Assembly: GCA_037129695.1 (NCBI GenBank)
Contig: JBAXUL010000018.1
Span: 1-48,272, forward strand
DNA: 48,272 bases
DNA from: CAINVV01 sp037129695
GTDB taxonomy: Bacteria > Bacteroidota > Bacteroidia > Bacteroidales > Prolixibacteraceae
Direction of reading: 5' to 3'
Part shown: one piece after another, positions 9,455 to 17,318 of the stretch
How positions within the stretch are numbered: the first letter of the stretch is position 1
Layout: every line of letters begins with the position of its first letter
The notes under the pieces: generated by a model
Database searches by the model: none
Seen by the model: only the letters and a program-made list of their open reading frames with translations
What the model was told of the DNA's origin: nothing
Translations under genes and position numbers: made by a program

Positions 9455-9557
9455 AATCGTTTGGTTAAGAAGTTTGAGCTAAAGATAGAAATATAATGAA
9501 TAAAAGATGGCAACTTCCGAAGCATCCTCTCCAGGAAATTGTTGTTATAGAATTAAA

Positions 9558-9577
9558 AAGTACTTATATTTGTACTT
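9558..9577 (+). promoter_or_regulatory. Promoter and probable operator of the yefM-yoeB pair
   Basis: A TATATTTG -7 box (9565-9572) lies between the halves of an inverted repeat AAGTAC (9558-9563) / GTACTT (9572-9577). A TTG about 20 bp upstream could be the -33 element. YefM-type antitoxins bind GTAC-centred palindromes over their own promoter, so autoregulation by the antitoxin-toxin complex is inferred. Confidence 0.6.
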
Positions 9578-9603
9578 AAATAATAACTTTTAAGACGGAA
9601 GTG

Positions 9604-9858
9604 ATGATCGCAGCTAATTTTTCGGAATTCAGGACGCAATTAAAAAAATACCTGGACAGTGTGGAAGATAACAATGAAACACTTATTGTTAAAAGAAAAA
9701 CCGGCAAAGGTACGGTTATGATATCCCTGGATGAGTACAATTCCATTATGGAAACAGTTTATTTGTTGAGTTCCAAAGCAAATACCGACAAGTTGTATGA
9801 ATCAATTGATCAGATGAAAAATGGCAATACCGTTTCACTTGATTCGATGGAAGAATGA
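9604..9858 (+). CDS. yefM: YefM/Phd-type antitoxin
   Basis: Antitoxin of a type II module. The N-terminal part (ANFSEFRTQLKKYLDSV) is the Phd/YefM dimer and DNA-binding fold, and VMISLDEYNSIMETVYLL is the characteristic core; the acidic C-terminus (NGNTVSLDSMEE) is the part expected to wrap the toxin. ATG 9604 is preferred over the in-frame GTG at 9601. The stop overlaps the toxin start by four bases (ATGA), implying translational coupling. It probably neutralises the adjacent YoeB and represses the promoter at 9558-9577. Confidence 0.92.
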   Translation: MIAANFSEFRTQLKKYLDSVEDNNETLIVKRKTGKGTVMISLDEYNSIMETVYLLSSKANTDKLYESIDQMKNGNTVSLDSMEE

Positions 9859-10118
9859 AGCGGATAATTTTTTCCAAAAATGGCTGGGATGAATACCTTT
9901 CCTGGCAGAAAGAGGATAAAAAGATGGCTACAAAGATCAACGAATTGATCAGGGAGATTCAAAGAACCCCATTTGAAGGAATGGGTAAGCCAGAACCGCT
10001 GAAATATGATTTGGCCGGTTTTTGGTCCCGTAGGATTGATTTGGAACACAGGTTGGTTTATCAGTACCGTGACGAACAGATTTTCATTTATAGTTGCAGG
10101 TATCACTACGATAGATAG
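9855..10118 (+). CDS. yoeB: YoeB-type ribosome-dependent mRNA endonuclease toxin
   Basis: Small RelE-superfamily toxin that cleaves mRNA in the ribosomal A site. It aligns by eye over its whole length with E. coli YoeB: RTPFEGMGKPEPLK, GFWSRRIDLEHRLVYQY and CRYHY. The catalytic residues known from E. coli (E46, R65, H83, Y84) correspond here to E47, R66, H84 and Y85, all present, so the toxin appears intact. The 87 residues are the expected length. It is coupled to the antitoxin by a 4-bp overlap. Confidence 0.95.
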   Translation: MKRIIFSKNGWDEYLSWQKEDKKMATKINELIREIQRTPFEGMGKPEPLKYDLAGFWSRRIDLEHRLVYQYRDEQIFIYSCRYHYDR

Positions 10119-10150
10119 TTGCATTCATAAAATTTCGATACTTGACAAGG

Positions 10151-10603
10151 ATGAGAAGACTCAAACAGGAACAATTCCTCCCCATCAGCCTCGACCAGGC
10201 CTGGGATTTTTTCGCCACACCAAAGAATCTGAATGAGGTGACTCCGGAGGATATGGTATTTGAGATTACCTCCGAACTGCCCGACAAAATGTACGAAGGG
10301 TTGATCATCACCTACCGGATCAAGCCGATGATGAACATTCCCGTCAACTGGTGTACCGAAATCACCCACATCAAAGAGAAGGAGTTCTTCGTGGATGACC
10401 AGCGCAAGGGGCCTTACAATATCTGGCACCATGAACATCATTTTAAAGCAGTGGAAGGAGGCGTCCTGATGACGGATTTGCTGCATTATGATATTGGCAA
10501 ATCCATCTTTGGCTGGTTCGCGGGAAAGCTGTTTGTTCACAAAAAAGTGAAGAATATTTTTGATTACAGGTACAAGGCGCTGGAAGGATATTTTAAACGC
10601 TGA
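10151..10603 (+). CDS. SRPBCC (polyketide cyclase/START-like) family protein
   Basis: A 150-residue cytoplasmic protein of the helix-grip (SRPBCC) fold. LSI-like N-terminal SLDQAWDFFATPKNLNEVTP and the late GKLFVHKKVKNIFDYRYKAL are typical of the subgroup often labelled cell-division inhibitor-like ligand-binding proteins. No enzymatic residues can be named. ATG 10151 is chosen over an in-frame ttg at 10142. It lies 32 bp after yoeB on the same strand and may be read through from it, but a functional link is not evident. Confidence 0.75.
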   Translation: MRRLKQEQFLPISLDQAWDFFATPKNLNEVTPEDMVFEITSELPDKMYEGLIITYRIKPMMNIPVNWCTEITHIKEKEFFVDDQRKGPYNIWHHEHHFKAVEGGVLMTDLLHYDIGKSIFGWFAGKLFVHKKVKNIFDYRYKALEGYFKR

Positions 10604-11030
10604 TCTTGCGAAAAAATCAAGAAGTGAGAATGCAATCTGCTCCATTCAAATACCAGGTTGACACCTTCTGTGATCAGTTTATATAGGTGAAATTTGAATT
10701 GAGGAATCTTATTGAGCGTCTTAATTGCTGAGGCACGGAGAGAGGAAATTGCCATGAATGACAATAAATCCCCAAAAGTGAAAGAATCAGGTTACCTTGA
10801 ATTTTCCTCCTAGCTAGTTGTGCTTAAGAAGATGCTTTGATAGACGAATCTTGATCAATTTATTCTCCTTTGTATGCAGAAAATGCCTTGTTCTATACTC
10901 TCCCAGATACTAATTGAATAGGGTAGAATTCGTCATTCCGGTATCCGGAAGATCGGTTAACCAAAATCGTAATTCATTGGATCTCTACAGGCAAACTTTT
11001 AAGTTAGGGAACGATGATACAAAATCTCAC
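10604..11030. other. 427-bp region without a recognisable gene
   Basis: No credible coding frame, tRNA or promoter consensus was found on either strand. The right end adjoins the broken 3' end of the GH43 gene, so part of this stretch may be what remains after deletion of its C-terminal half; no GH43-like peptide could be read in any frame. Confidence 0.5.
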
Positions 11031-11663
11031 TTAAACTCTTGCCTGCCTTTGTGACATTGCCGGCAGTGATGCTCCGTAAATGAGGTAGTACTTCCCATTG
11101 GTATCCCGGAAGGCGAATTGGTCGATAGGCTGGGCATCGTTGTAGAACTGGCTGACAAGCGGCTTTCCGAGATGATCTTTATACGGACCTTCCGGACGAT
11201 CAGCCACTGCCACCCCGATACCGCCCGGCTGCTGGTTGTTCTGGATGTCGTTGGCTCCGAAAAAGAGGTAGTATTTGTCGCCCTTTCTGGTGATGGAGGG
11301 TGCCCAAACGGCATAACCGGCCCAGGCAATGTTTTTCACATCCAGCACATGCGCGTGTTTGACCCATTTGGTAAGGTCTTTCGAGGAAAAGGCATCCAAA
11401 AAAATTTGTTCCAGGTATTGCGGGTTGATGGTATTTTGGCGAATTTTCAATTGATAATCCGTAAAATTGGCAGCAGCCTCCTGCTCCCCCGAATCATCCG
11501 AAAAAGTAGGGAAAATCCAGTAAGTATTACCAAAAATAGTCCCTTCCGGATCGGCATACCAACCGGGGAAAACAGGATTTCCGGAGAAATTGTGATCTTT
11601 CTTGTCCTGAGCCGCTAAAATGAAACTGTTCAGGATCACTACTGCTAAGATTGGTTTTGTCAT
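11031..11663 (-). pseudogene. Truncated GH43 glycoside hydrolase
   Basis: N-terminal half of a GH43 five-bladed beta-propeller enzyme (arabinanase/xylosidase class). The start at 11663 gives MTKPILAVVILNSFILAAQ, a signal peptide. Seen motifs are PGWYADPEGTIFGNTYW with the general-base Asp, AVWAPSITRKGDKYYLFF, and IDQFAFRDTNGKYYLIYG with the third acidic position. The protein stops 14 residues after YLIYG, after about 210 residues in all. The C-terminal blades, including the region that holds the catalytic acid glutamate, are missing, so activity is unlikely. The sequence CCTTTGTGAC at 11046-11055, just inside the break, matches the arm of the palindromic repeat at 12937-12985. It is divergent from the GH88/105 gene. 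Confidence 0.8.
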
Positions 11664-11705
11664 GATTCGATGTAAGTTGCTGTTGTCGGGTATACAAATT
11701 AAAGG

Positions 11706-11713
11706 TATTTTTG
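11706..11713 (+). promoter_or_regulatory. -7 box (TATTTTTG) for the Tat-exported GH88/105 gene
   Basis: TATTTTTG fits TAnnTTTG and lies 29 bases upstream of the ATG at 11743. It is embedded in a short inverted repeat, GGTAT/ATACC (11704-11719), that may be a regulator site. Confidence 0.5.
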
Positions 11714-11742
11714 GATACCAAACTTCATGAATCCTGAAAACC

Positions 11743-12858
11743 ATGAACCTCGAAAACTCAAATTCCAGACGTCATTTTTTTAAAAAAGCCGGTGGGCTTT
11801 CACTTGGAGTGGTTGGATCTGCTGCTGTTGCAGCTGGCTTGCCTTTAAAAACCAAGGAAGAAACAAAATCAGGAAAATTATTTATCCGTGAGATTTCAGA
11901 CACCAGAGACCGTATTGAACGAGTGAAAGTTGCCACGCTCGGAATGCAGCGCTACGATTGGGAACAGGGTGTGGTGGCCCAGGCTTTCCTTGAAATGGGA
12001 GAATTTGATCAGGCGATTTCGCTTGCAAGGGGAGCCATCCTTCGTCAGGAGAAAGGCAGGTTCTCGGTGCTCAAAGGCAATGGCCCGATCTCAGATTGTG
12101 CAAGCGTTGGGGAAGTGGTACTATTTGCTGCCAAAGAGACTGGAGACCCAATCTTTCAAAAGGGAGCGGATGAAATGCTGGAGGTGATTAGAACCACTAA
12201 TCATAAAACGACAGATGGCATTATTTACCATACGCAGGAGCCCCAAAAGGGAATCTGGTCCGATTTCAACTACATGTTGCCCCCTTTTTTGGTTGCGGCG
12301 GGTGAATATCAGGAAGCTATGAAGCAAATTGAAGGATACCGGAAATACTTGTATCATGAAAATTACAAACTTTATTCGCACATGTGGGATGATGCCAGGA
12401 AGCAGTTTGCACGTGCCGATTATTGGGGTGTTGGCAATGGCTGGTCGGCGGCTGGAATGACACGAATCATCAAAATGTTGCCCGGTTCGATGGCGGAAGA
12501 AAAGAAAAAACTGATTGGATATATACGTGATTTGCTGGACGGCTGTCTGAAATATATCAGGAATGACGGACTGTTCCACAATGTGGTGGATCGTCCCGAA
12601 ACCTTTCCGGAAGTAAATCTGAGCCAGATGCTTGCCTATTCAATATTCAGGGGTGTAGCGGCTGGCTATTTGGATGCTTCCTATCTGAAACCTGCCGGAA
12701 TCATGCGAAAGGCAGCCAACGACCGGGTGGATAAACTGGGATATGTGCACGATGTGTGTGGCCTTCCAAATTTTGACCGTTCCTATTTTGCACCGGAAGG
12801 CCAGGCTTTTTATTTGCTGATGGAAACCGCTGCTGCGGAATTGGACGGAAGAAGGTAA
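11743..12858 (+). CDS. GH88/105-family unsaturated uronyl hydrolase with a Tat signal
   Basis: Third GH88/105-type (alpha/alpha)6-barrel protein of the window. The N-terminus has a twin-arginine signal, NSRRHFFKKAGG, followed by a hydrophobic segment (LSLGVVGSAAVAAGLPL), so it is exported folded through Tat, unlike the other two, which carry Sec signals. Barrel motifs are GIWSDFNYMLPPFLVAAG at the catalytic Asp position and WGVGNGWSAAGMTRII. The C-terminal FAPEGQAFYLLMETAAAEL is typical of the family. Length of 371 is normal. It faces the convergent PfkB-HAD operon end, with a palindromic repeat between. Substrate is unknown. Confidence 0.82.
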   Translation: MNLENSNSRRHFFKKAGGLSLGVVGSAAVAAGLPLKTKEETKSGKLFIREISDTRDRIERVKVATLGMQRYDWEQGVVAQAFLEMGEFDQAISLARGAILRQEKGRFSVLKGNGPISDCASVGEVVLFAAKETGDPIFQKGADEMLEVIRTTNHKTTDGIIYHTQEPQKGIWSDFNYMLPPFLVAAGEYQEAMKQIEGYRKYLYHENYKLYSHMWDDARKQFARADYWGVGNGWSAAGMTRIIKMLPGSMAEEKKKLIGYIRDLLDGCLKYIRNDGLFHNVVDRPETFPEVNLSQMLAYSIFRGVAAGYLDASYLKPAGIMRKAANDRVDKLGYVHDVCGLPNFDRSYFAPEGQAFYLLMETAAAELDGRR

Positions 12859-12936
12859 TAGAAAAATGAGATGGGACTTTGATCCTCTCCTCCCTTGTGT
12901 TTGAATTGGCAAAATACTTCGTGTTCCTTCGAGCTT

Positions 12937-12985
12937 CCCTTTGTGACCTTAGTGGTTAAGTTTTTCACCACAAAGGTCACAAAGG
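12937..12985. repeat. Palindromic repeat (REP-like), member 2
   Basis: Left arm CCCTTTGTGACCTTAGTGGT (12937-12956) and right arm ACCACAAAGGTCACAAAGG (12967-12985) pair with one mismatch, around a short loop TAAGTTTTTC. It lies between the convergent GH88/105 and PfkB-HAD genes. Arm logic (GTGGT-loop-ACCAC with repeating AAGG/CAC blocks) matches the repeats at 23649-23711 and 29498-29545. It may also terminate transcription. Confidence 0.8.
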
Positions 12986-12990
12986 ATGTC

Positions 12991-14898
12991 TTATTTAATT
13001 CCCAGAAGTTCCAGCAAATGCTCCATCTGCGAGAAATCGGAGATGATGATGTCTGCTCCGGCCTTGATCAGGCGGGTACGTTTGTGGGTATTCAGGCCAT
13101 AGCGGCGTTGTTCATTACTGGCCAATCCGACAGTGATGCCGTTGCGTTTGTGCGTTTCGCGGATCTCCACAGGTCCGTCCCCGAAAGTGATGATCTGTCC
13201 GGATTCTGCAGTGCCGATGGAATCGAGGATCTTGTCGAGCACGATCTTTTTGGCCTCCTTGTTGATGTCACCCACAGCACCAAAAATTCTACCCTCGAAG
13301 AGGTAATCATAACCCAGCGCTTTGGCCTCATTTTTTACATCTTCTTCGTCAGTTCCGCTGGCCAGGAAAAGTTTAACGCCCGACTGATAAAGCCTCATCA
13401 GGAATGGAACGGCATTTTTCATGGTGAAATCGTCCAGCGCAAGTTCTCCCCTGTGAAGTTTCTTCTCACGCTCGTTGACCATCAACAGCAACTCATCATT
13501 GTAGATTTTCTTGTAGCCGAAAATATCCAGTATTTCCTCCTCCGGCACACAGCCAAACTCTTTTACCAATGCGATCAGACCCTGCATCTGCACCAGGGTT
13601 TGAATGCCGGTTGTCTTGTCGATAAATTCTGCTGCACGTGCTGCTACTTTGTGGTAAAGCACCTCGTCGGCATCCTTGTAATTTTTGCCCAAAATGGCTT
13701 TGATCATCATCGGCTTCATAATTTCCTCCCAGCCTTCCCTTAAAGTTGAGATGGTACCGTCGTGATCGAAAATGGCATATTTCGGATAGATATCCTTGCT
13801 CAGAATGGATTGGTCCACAATTTCTATTTCTGAATCTTCCATGTATTTGGCCATGCGCAGCTCTTCGGCCAGCTCGTGGTGGTAAATGAAATCACTGTGC
13901 TCTCCGATATGAAGGATTTCTTCGGGAGTTGCAGTGCCGCACTGGAACAATTTTTGAACGGTAACCCCCGCAACCAGAGCACCGAGTTGCGCTGCCTCCT
14001 GCATCGAATAGCCTGCCGCCAACGCACCTGCTGCACCTGCCAGGTAGCTGTCGCCGGCACCGACAGTATCAACTTTGGAGATAATCATGAGTCCGGGGAC
14101 TTCTGAAATCCCATTGGCATCGATGGAAAGCGAACCCTTGCTTCCTCTGGTAATGAAGAGGGGTTTGCCGAATTTTTCGTAAAGCGTATTCGCTGACTCA
14201 ACTACTTCTGAATAAAGAACCACTTCATCCGGCTTCTTGTTGAGGCCGCAAAGACGGGCAGCCTCCGTGTCATTCATTTTGCGGATGGCACCATCGTAGT
14301 AGTCGTTGAAATTGCGGCTGTCGACGATAAAACTCTTTTTGGGAAAGCTTTGGATCACCTCGACAAGCCTTTTTCTGAAATATTGGGTATGAATGCCGGA
14401 AGGCACTTGCTGGTTGATGATCACAAGATCCACTTCCTGAACCGCTTTTGTCAGGCTGTCAATCAATCTGTCTGCCGTCTCTTTCGATAATACGTTGTAG
14501 TTGCCAAAATCAACCCGGTTGAGTTCGAAATCGTCGATGTAGGGTTTGGCATAGGTATGGGTGTGCCACTCCTCTTCCTGTACCAGCAGATTGGTGGGAT
14601 CGATACCGGTTGCCGTCATGATTTTTTTCATCTCGGCTCCGAAAGGATCGGTTCCAATTACCCCGAAAGCGCGGATCTCTTTGATCCCGATCGCAGCCAG
14701 GTTATTGGTGACGTTGCCTGCACCACCCAGCGAGTAGCGCTGCTGCCTGACAGGACGTGTAGCCTGATTCGTTTCGACGGAGATTTCACTCATCGCTTCG
14801 TCGATAAACCAATAGGCATCGCAGCAGAAGTCGCCCAAAACGGCAATTTTTACTGCACTGATATCTTTTAGGATTTTCTGTAGTTGTTCTTTGTTCAT
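12991..14898 (-). CDS. Fusion of an RfaE-like PfkB sugar kinase with a HAD phosphatase
   Basis: Cytoplasmic 635-residue two-domain enzyme. Residues about 15-330 are a PfkB/ribokinase-type kinase closest in appearance to the heptose-7-phosphate kinase domain of HldE/RfaE: GDFCCDAYWF, RYSLGGAGNVTNNLAAIG and VDTVGAGDSYLAGAAGAL with catalytic base D283. Residues about 370-635 are a HAD hydrolase: motif I FDHDGTIS with D378 and D380, SGTDEEDVKNEAKALGY, and motif IV ITFGDGPVEI. The helical region after motif I suggests a C1-capped HAD rather than the GmhB type. The fused order suggests phosphorylation at one carbon and dephosphorylation at another. It is the last gene of the seven-gene operon that also encodes a GmhA-type isomerase. 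The substrate is unknown; a heptose or hexose phosphate is inferred. Confidence 0.85.
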   Translation of the reverse strand: MNKEQLQKILKDISAVKIAVLGDFCCDAYWFIDEAMSEISVETNQATRPVRQQRYSLGGAGNVTNNLAAIGIKEIRAFGVIGTDPFGAEMKKIMTATGIDPTNLLVQEEEWHTHTYAKPYIDDFELNRVDFGNYNVLSKETADRLIDSLTKAVQEVDLVIINQQVPSGIHTQYFRKRLVEVIQSFPKKSFIVDSRNFNDYYDGAIRKMNDTEAARLCGLNKKPDEVVLYSEVVESANTLYEKFGKPLFITRGSKGSLSIDANGISEVPGLMIISKVDTVGAGDSYLAGAAGALAAGYSMQEAAQLGALVAGVTVQKLFQCGTATPEEILHIGEHSDFIYHHELAEELRMAKYMEDSEIEIVDQSILSKDIYPKYAIFDHDGTISTLREGWEEIMKPMMIKAILGKNYKDADEVLYHKVAARAAEFIDKTTGIQTLVQMQGLIALVKEFGCVPEEEILDIFGYKKIYNDELLLMVNEREKKLHRGELALDDFTMKNAVPFLMRLYQSGVKLFLASGTDEEDVKNEAKALGYDYLFEGRIFGAVGDINKEAKKIVLDKILDSIGTAESGQIITFGDGPVEIRETHKRNGITVGLASNEQRRYGLNTHKRTRLIKAGADIIISDFSQMEHLLELLGIK

Positions 14899-14910
14899 GG
14901 TAATATGAGG

Positions 14911-14938
14911 TATGAGTTATGAGTTATAAGGTGTGAGT
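14911..14938. repeat. Imperfect 7-bp tandem repeat upstream of the PfkB-HAD gene
   Basis: Four consecutive heptamers: TATGAGT, TATGAGT, TATAAGG, TGTGAGT. It sits in the 72-bp spacer between the GH92 and PfkB-HAD genes. Function unknown; such short repeats may be slippage products. Confidence 0.5.
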
Positions 14939-14970
14939 TGAAGATATTTAAGTTGATACATTTTAATTAT

Positions 14971-17295
14971 TTATTTGGTCATGGATGGTGGAACGGCTTC
15001 CTGACTGCTGGCCCAGTTTTTATTGGGTTCGGCTCCCATTCGGAAGCTCAATGTGCCTCCGTTTTTGATTTCTGCGTGATTGAACCACGACTTGTTCAAA
15101 GGTTTTCCATTCAGTGTGGCAGACTGGATGAATTTATTTGCTTTGGAGTTATTTTCTGTTTCGATGACGAACTGTTTGCTGCTGTTGTAGTTCTGGTCGA
15201 GATGGATAATTACTTTGCTGAATTCAGGACTGCCAATTGCATAGGCATTCTGACCGGGAGCCACCGGATAAAAGCCCATGGCACTTAAAACATACCAGGC
15301 CGACATCTGGCCCATGTCCTCATTGCCACATAGTCCAGCGGGTCCGGCATGGTAGAGGTTGTCCATTACATTTCTGACCATATCCTCCGTTTTCCAGGGG
15401 GCCCCGGCATAATTATAGAGATAGGCGGTGTGGTGGCTGGGTTCATTGCCGTGTGCATATTGTCCGATCAAACCTGTTACGTCAGAAACCGTACTGTGAA
15501 TGTCTGAACCTGTGGTAAAAAGAGAGTCCAGTCTCTGAATGAATTTTTCCTTTCCGCCTTCCAGAATGATTAAGCCCTGCACATCATGGGGAACAAACCA
15601 GGTATATTGCCAGGCATTTGCCTCAGTGTAGTGCCTGTCGTTGCCATTTCCGATAAATTTCGGATCGAAGGGAGAGAGCCATGTCCCATTGCTGTGTTTT
15701 GGGCGCGCAAATCCGGTGGAAGTATCGATGATGTTTTTGTAGTTGGATGCCCTTTTCATGAACAGCTCATAATCATCCGTTTTTCCGAGTTCTTGCGCCA
15801 GTTGGGCAACGCACCAGTCGTTGAAGGCGTACTCCAGGGTTCTGGATACCGATTCCCTTATTTTGTCGTAGGGTACATATCCGTATTTCAGGTATGATTC
15901 GAGTCCTTTGCGTCCTTTGGAGCGACTATCATCCGGCGGAGTTTCCAGGGCATTTTTCCTTACGGCTTCATAGGCCTTATTCAGATCGAAGTTTCTGATT
16001 CCTTTCCTCCATGCATCCAAAATGACCACCACCGGATGATCCCCGATCATATCGTTGGTATAACTGTTGCCAAACTGTTGAGGAGTGGGCAGCCATCCGC
16101 CCTGTTCGTATTGAGCGATCATGGTATTGACAGCATCATTGCTTCTTGCCGGGTCGACCAGGGTTAACAGTGGCATTTCAGCCCTGAAAGTGTCCCACAA
16201 AGAAAAGTCGCTGCGATAGGTAAATCCTTTCGCGGTGTGAACTGCATTATCCAAACCGGTGTATTTTCCGTCCACATCGCTGAAAACGGCCGGGAAAAGC
16301 AGTGAATGATAAAGCGCAGTGTAGAAAGTTACGGTTTTTTGCTGACGGTAGGCTTCATCAATGTTTTGGTCCATTTGGACTTCGATCTTGCCCAGCGCAT
16401 CGTTCCATTTCTTTTTGGCATTCTCCTTTACCTGATCGAATTTCCATTGGGGAAGTTCTGTCTCAAGATTCAGCCGGGCCTGTTCGATGCTGGTATACGA
16501 AATCCCAATCTTTACTTCAATGACCTCATTGTCAGCAGTTGAAAAATTGACAAAGGCGCCAATATTTGTTCCGGTTTCTTCCGCGGATCCCTCTCCGGGA
16601 TTCGTTTTCTTCCAGGTGCCGGATGATTGAAAAGGCTTGCTGAACTTGGCGAAGAAGTAAACATTCTGATTCTTGACAAATCCGCTGGATGCCCTGTGGC
16701 CTTCAATTTCGGTATGACTTACAATCTTGATCTGCGCATCTGTGCACTTGTCGCTGATGCCATGTTCCATATCGATCAGGATGTGGGCTGCATCGGATTT
16801 GGGGAAGGTATACCTGTGGTAACCTGCCCGTTCGGTAACTGTCATTTCGGCCTTGATGCCATAATCCGTTAAAATCACAGAATAATAGCCGGGCGATGCC
16901 ACTTCCTCCTGATGGGAAAACTTCGATCTGTATCCTTCTCCCGGTTTATCCTTGGCGCCGGGTTCCACTTTCAATTTTCCGGTGGTTGGCATCACCAGAA
17001 TATCGCCCCAGTCACCGGCACCCATGCCGCTTCTGTGCAGATGGCTGAACCCCATCACCGAATTGTCGCTGTAATGGTACCCCGAACACCAGTCCCAGCC
17101 TTTGATGTCCGTATCCGGACCAAGTTGCACCATGCCACCCGGCAGCGCCGCTCCGGGAAAGGTGTGCCCATGGTCATCCGTTCCCAAAAACGGGTTGACG
17201 TAGCCAACCGGATTTTCTTTCGCGGATGAAGTTCCTATCATACCCGCGAGGGTAATAAAAAGGGTTAATGTGATTGATCTGTAGTTCGTAGTCAT
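14971..17295 (-). CDS. GH92 alpha-mannosidase, exported
   Basis: Calcium-dependent inverting exo-alpha-mannosidase of family GH92, abundant in Bacteroidota that use N-glycans or yeast mannan. A Sec signal peptide (SITLTLFITLAGMIGTSSA) precedes the N-terminal beta-sandwich with VNPFLGTDDHGHTFPGAALP and GWDWCSGYHYSDNSVMGFSH. The catalytic (alpha/alpha)6 domain contains HGNEPSHHTAYLYNYAG, the region of the catalytic acid Glu, and GNEDMGQMSAWYVLSAMGFY, the region of the general-base Asp. Full length at 774 residues. Linkage specificity (alpha-1,2, 1,3 or other) cannot be decided by eye. It lies 23 bp after the TIM-barrel hydrolase, in one operon. Confidence 0.95.
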   Translation of the reverse strand: MTTNYRSITLTLFITLAGMIGTSSAKENPVGYVNPFLGTDDHGHTFPGAALPGGMVQLGPDTDIKGWDWCSGYHYSDNSVMGFSHLHRSGMGAGDWGDILVMPTTGKLKVEPGAKDKPGEGYRSKFSHQEEVASPGYYSVILTDYGIKAEMTVTERAGYHRYTFPKSDAAHILIDMEHGISDKCTDAQIKIVSHTEIEGHRASSGFVKNQNVYFFAKFSKPFQSSGTWKKTNPGEGSAEETGTNIGAFVNFSTADNEVIEVKIGISYTSIEQARLNLETELPQWKFDQVKENAKKKWNDALGKIEVQMDQNIDEAYRQQKTVTFYTALYHSLLFPAVFSDVDGKYTGLDNAVHTAKGFTYRSDFSLWDTFRAEMPLLTLVDPARSNDAVNTMIAQYEQGGWLPTPQQFGNSYTNDMIGDHPVVVILDAWRKGIRNFDLNKAYEAVRKNALETPPDDSRSKGRKGLESYLKYGYVPYDKIRESVSRTLEYAFNDWCVAQLAQELGKTDDYELFMKRASNYKNIIDTSTGFARPKHSNGTWLSPFDPKFIGNGNDRHYTEANAWQYTWFVPHDVQGLIILEGGKEKFIQRLDSLFTTGSDIHSTVSDVTGLIGQYAHGNEPSHHTAYLYNYAGAPWKTEDMVRNVMDNLYHAGPAGLCGNEDMGQMSAWYVLSAMGFYPVAPGQNAYAIGSPEFSKVIIHLDQNYNSSKQFVIETENNSKANKFIQSATLNGKPLNKSWFNHAEIKNGGTLSFRMGAEPNKNWASSQEAVPPSMTK

Positions 17296-17318
17296 AGTCT
17301 TTAATTGGGAAAATAGTT

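Noticed and set aside
12895..13743. Long plus-strand reading frame of 282 codons
   Set aside because: It is antisense to the HAD half of the PfkB-HAD fusion, which has clear catalytic motifs; the antisense peptide shows no domain.
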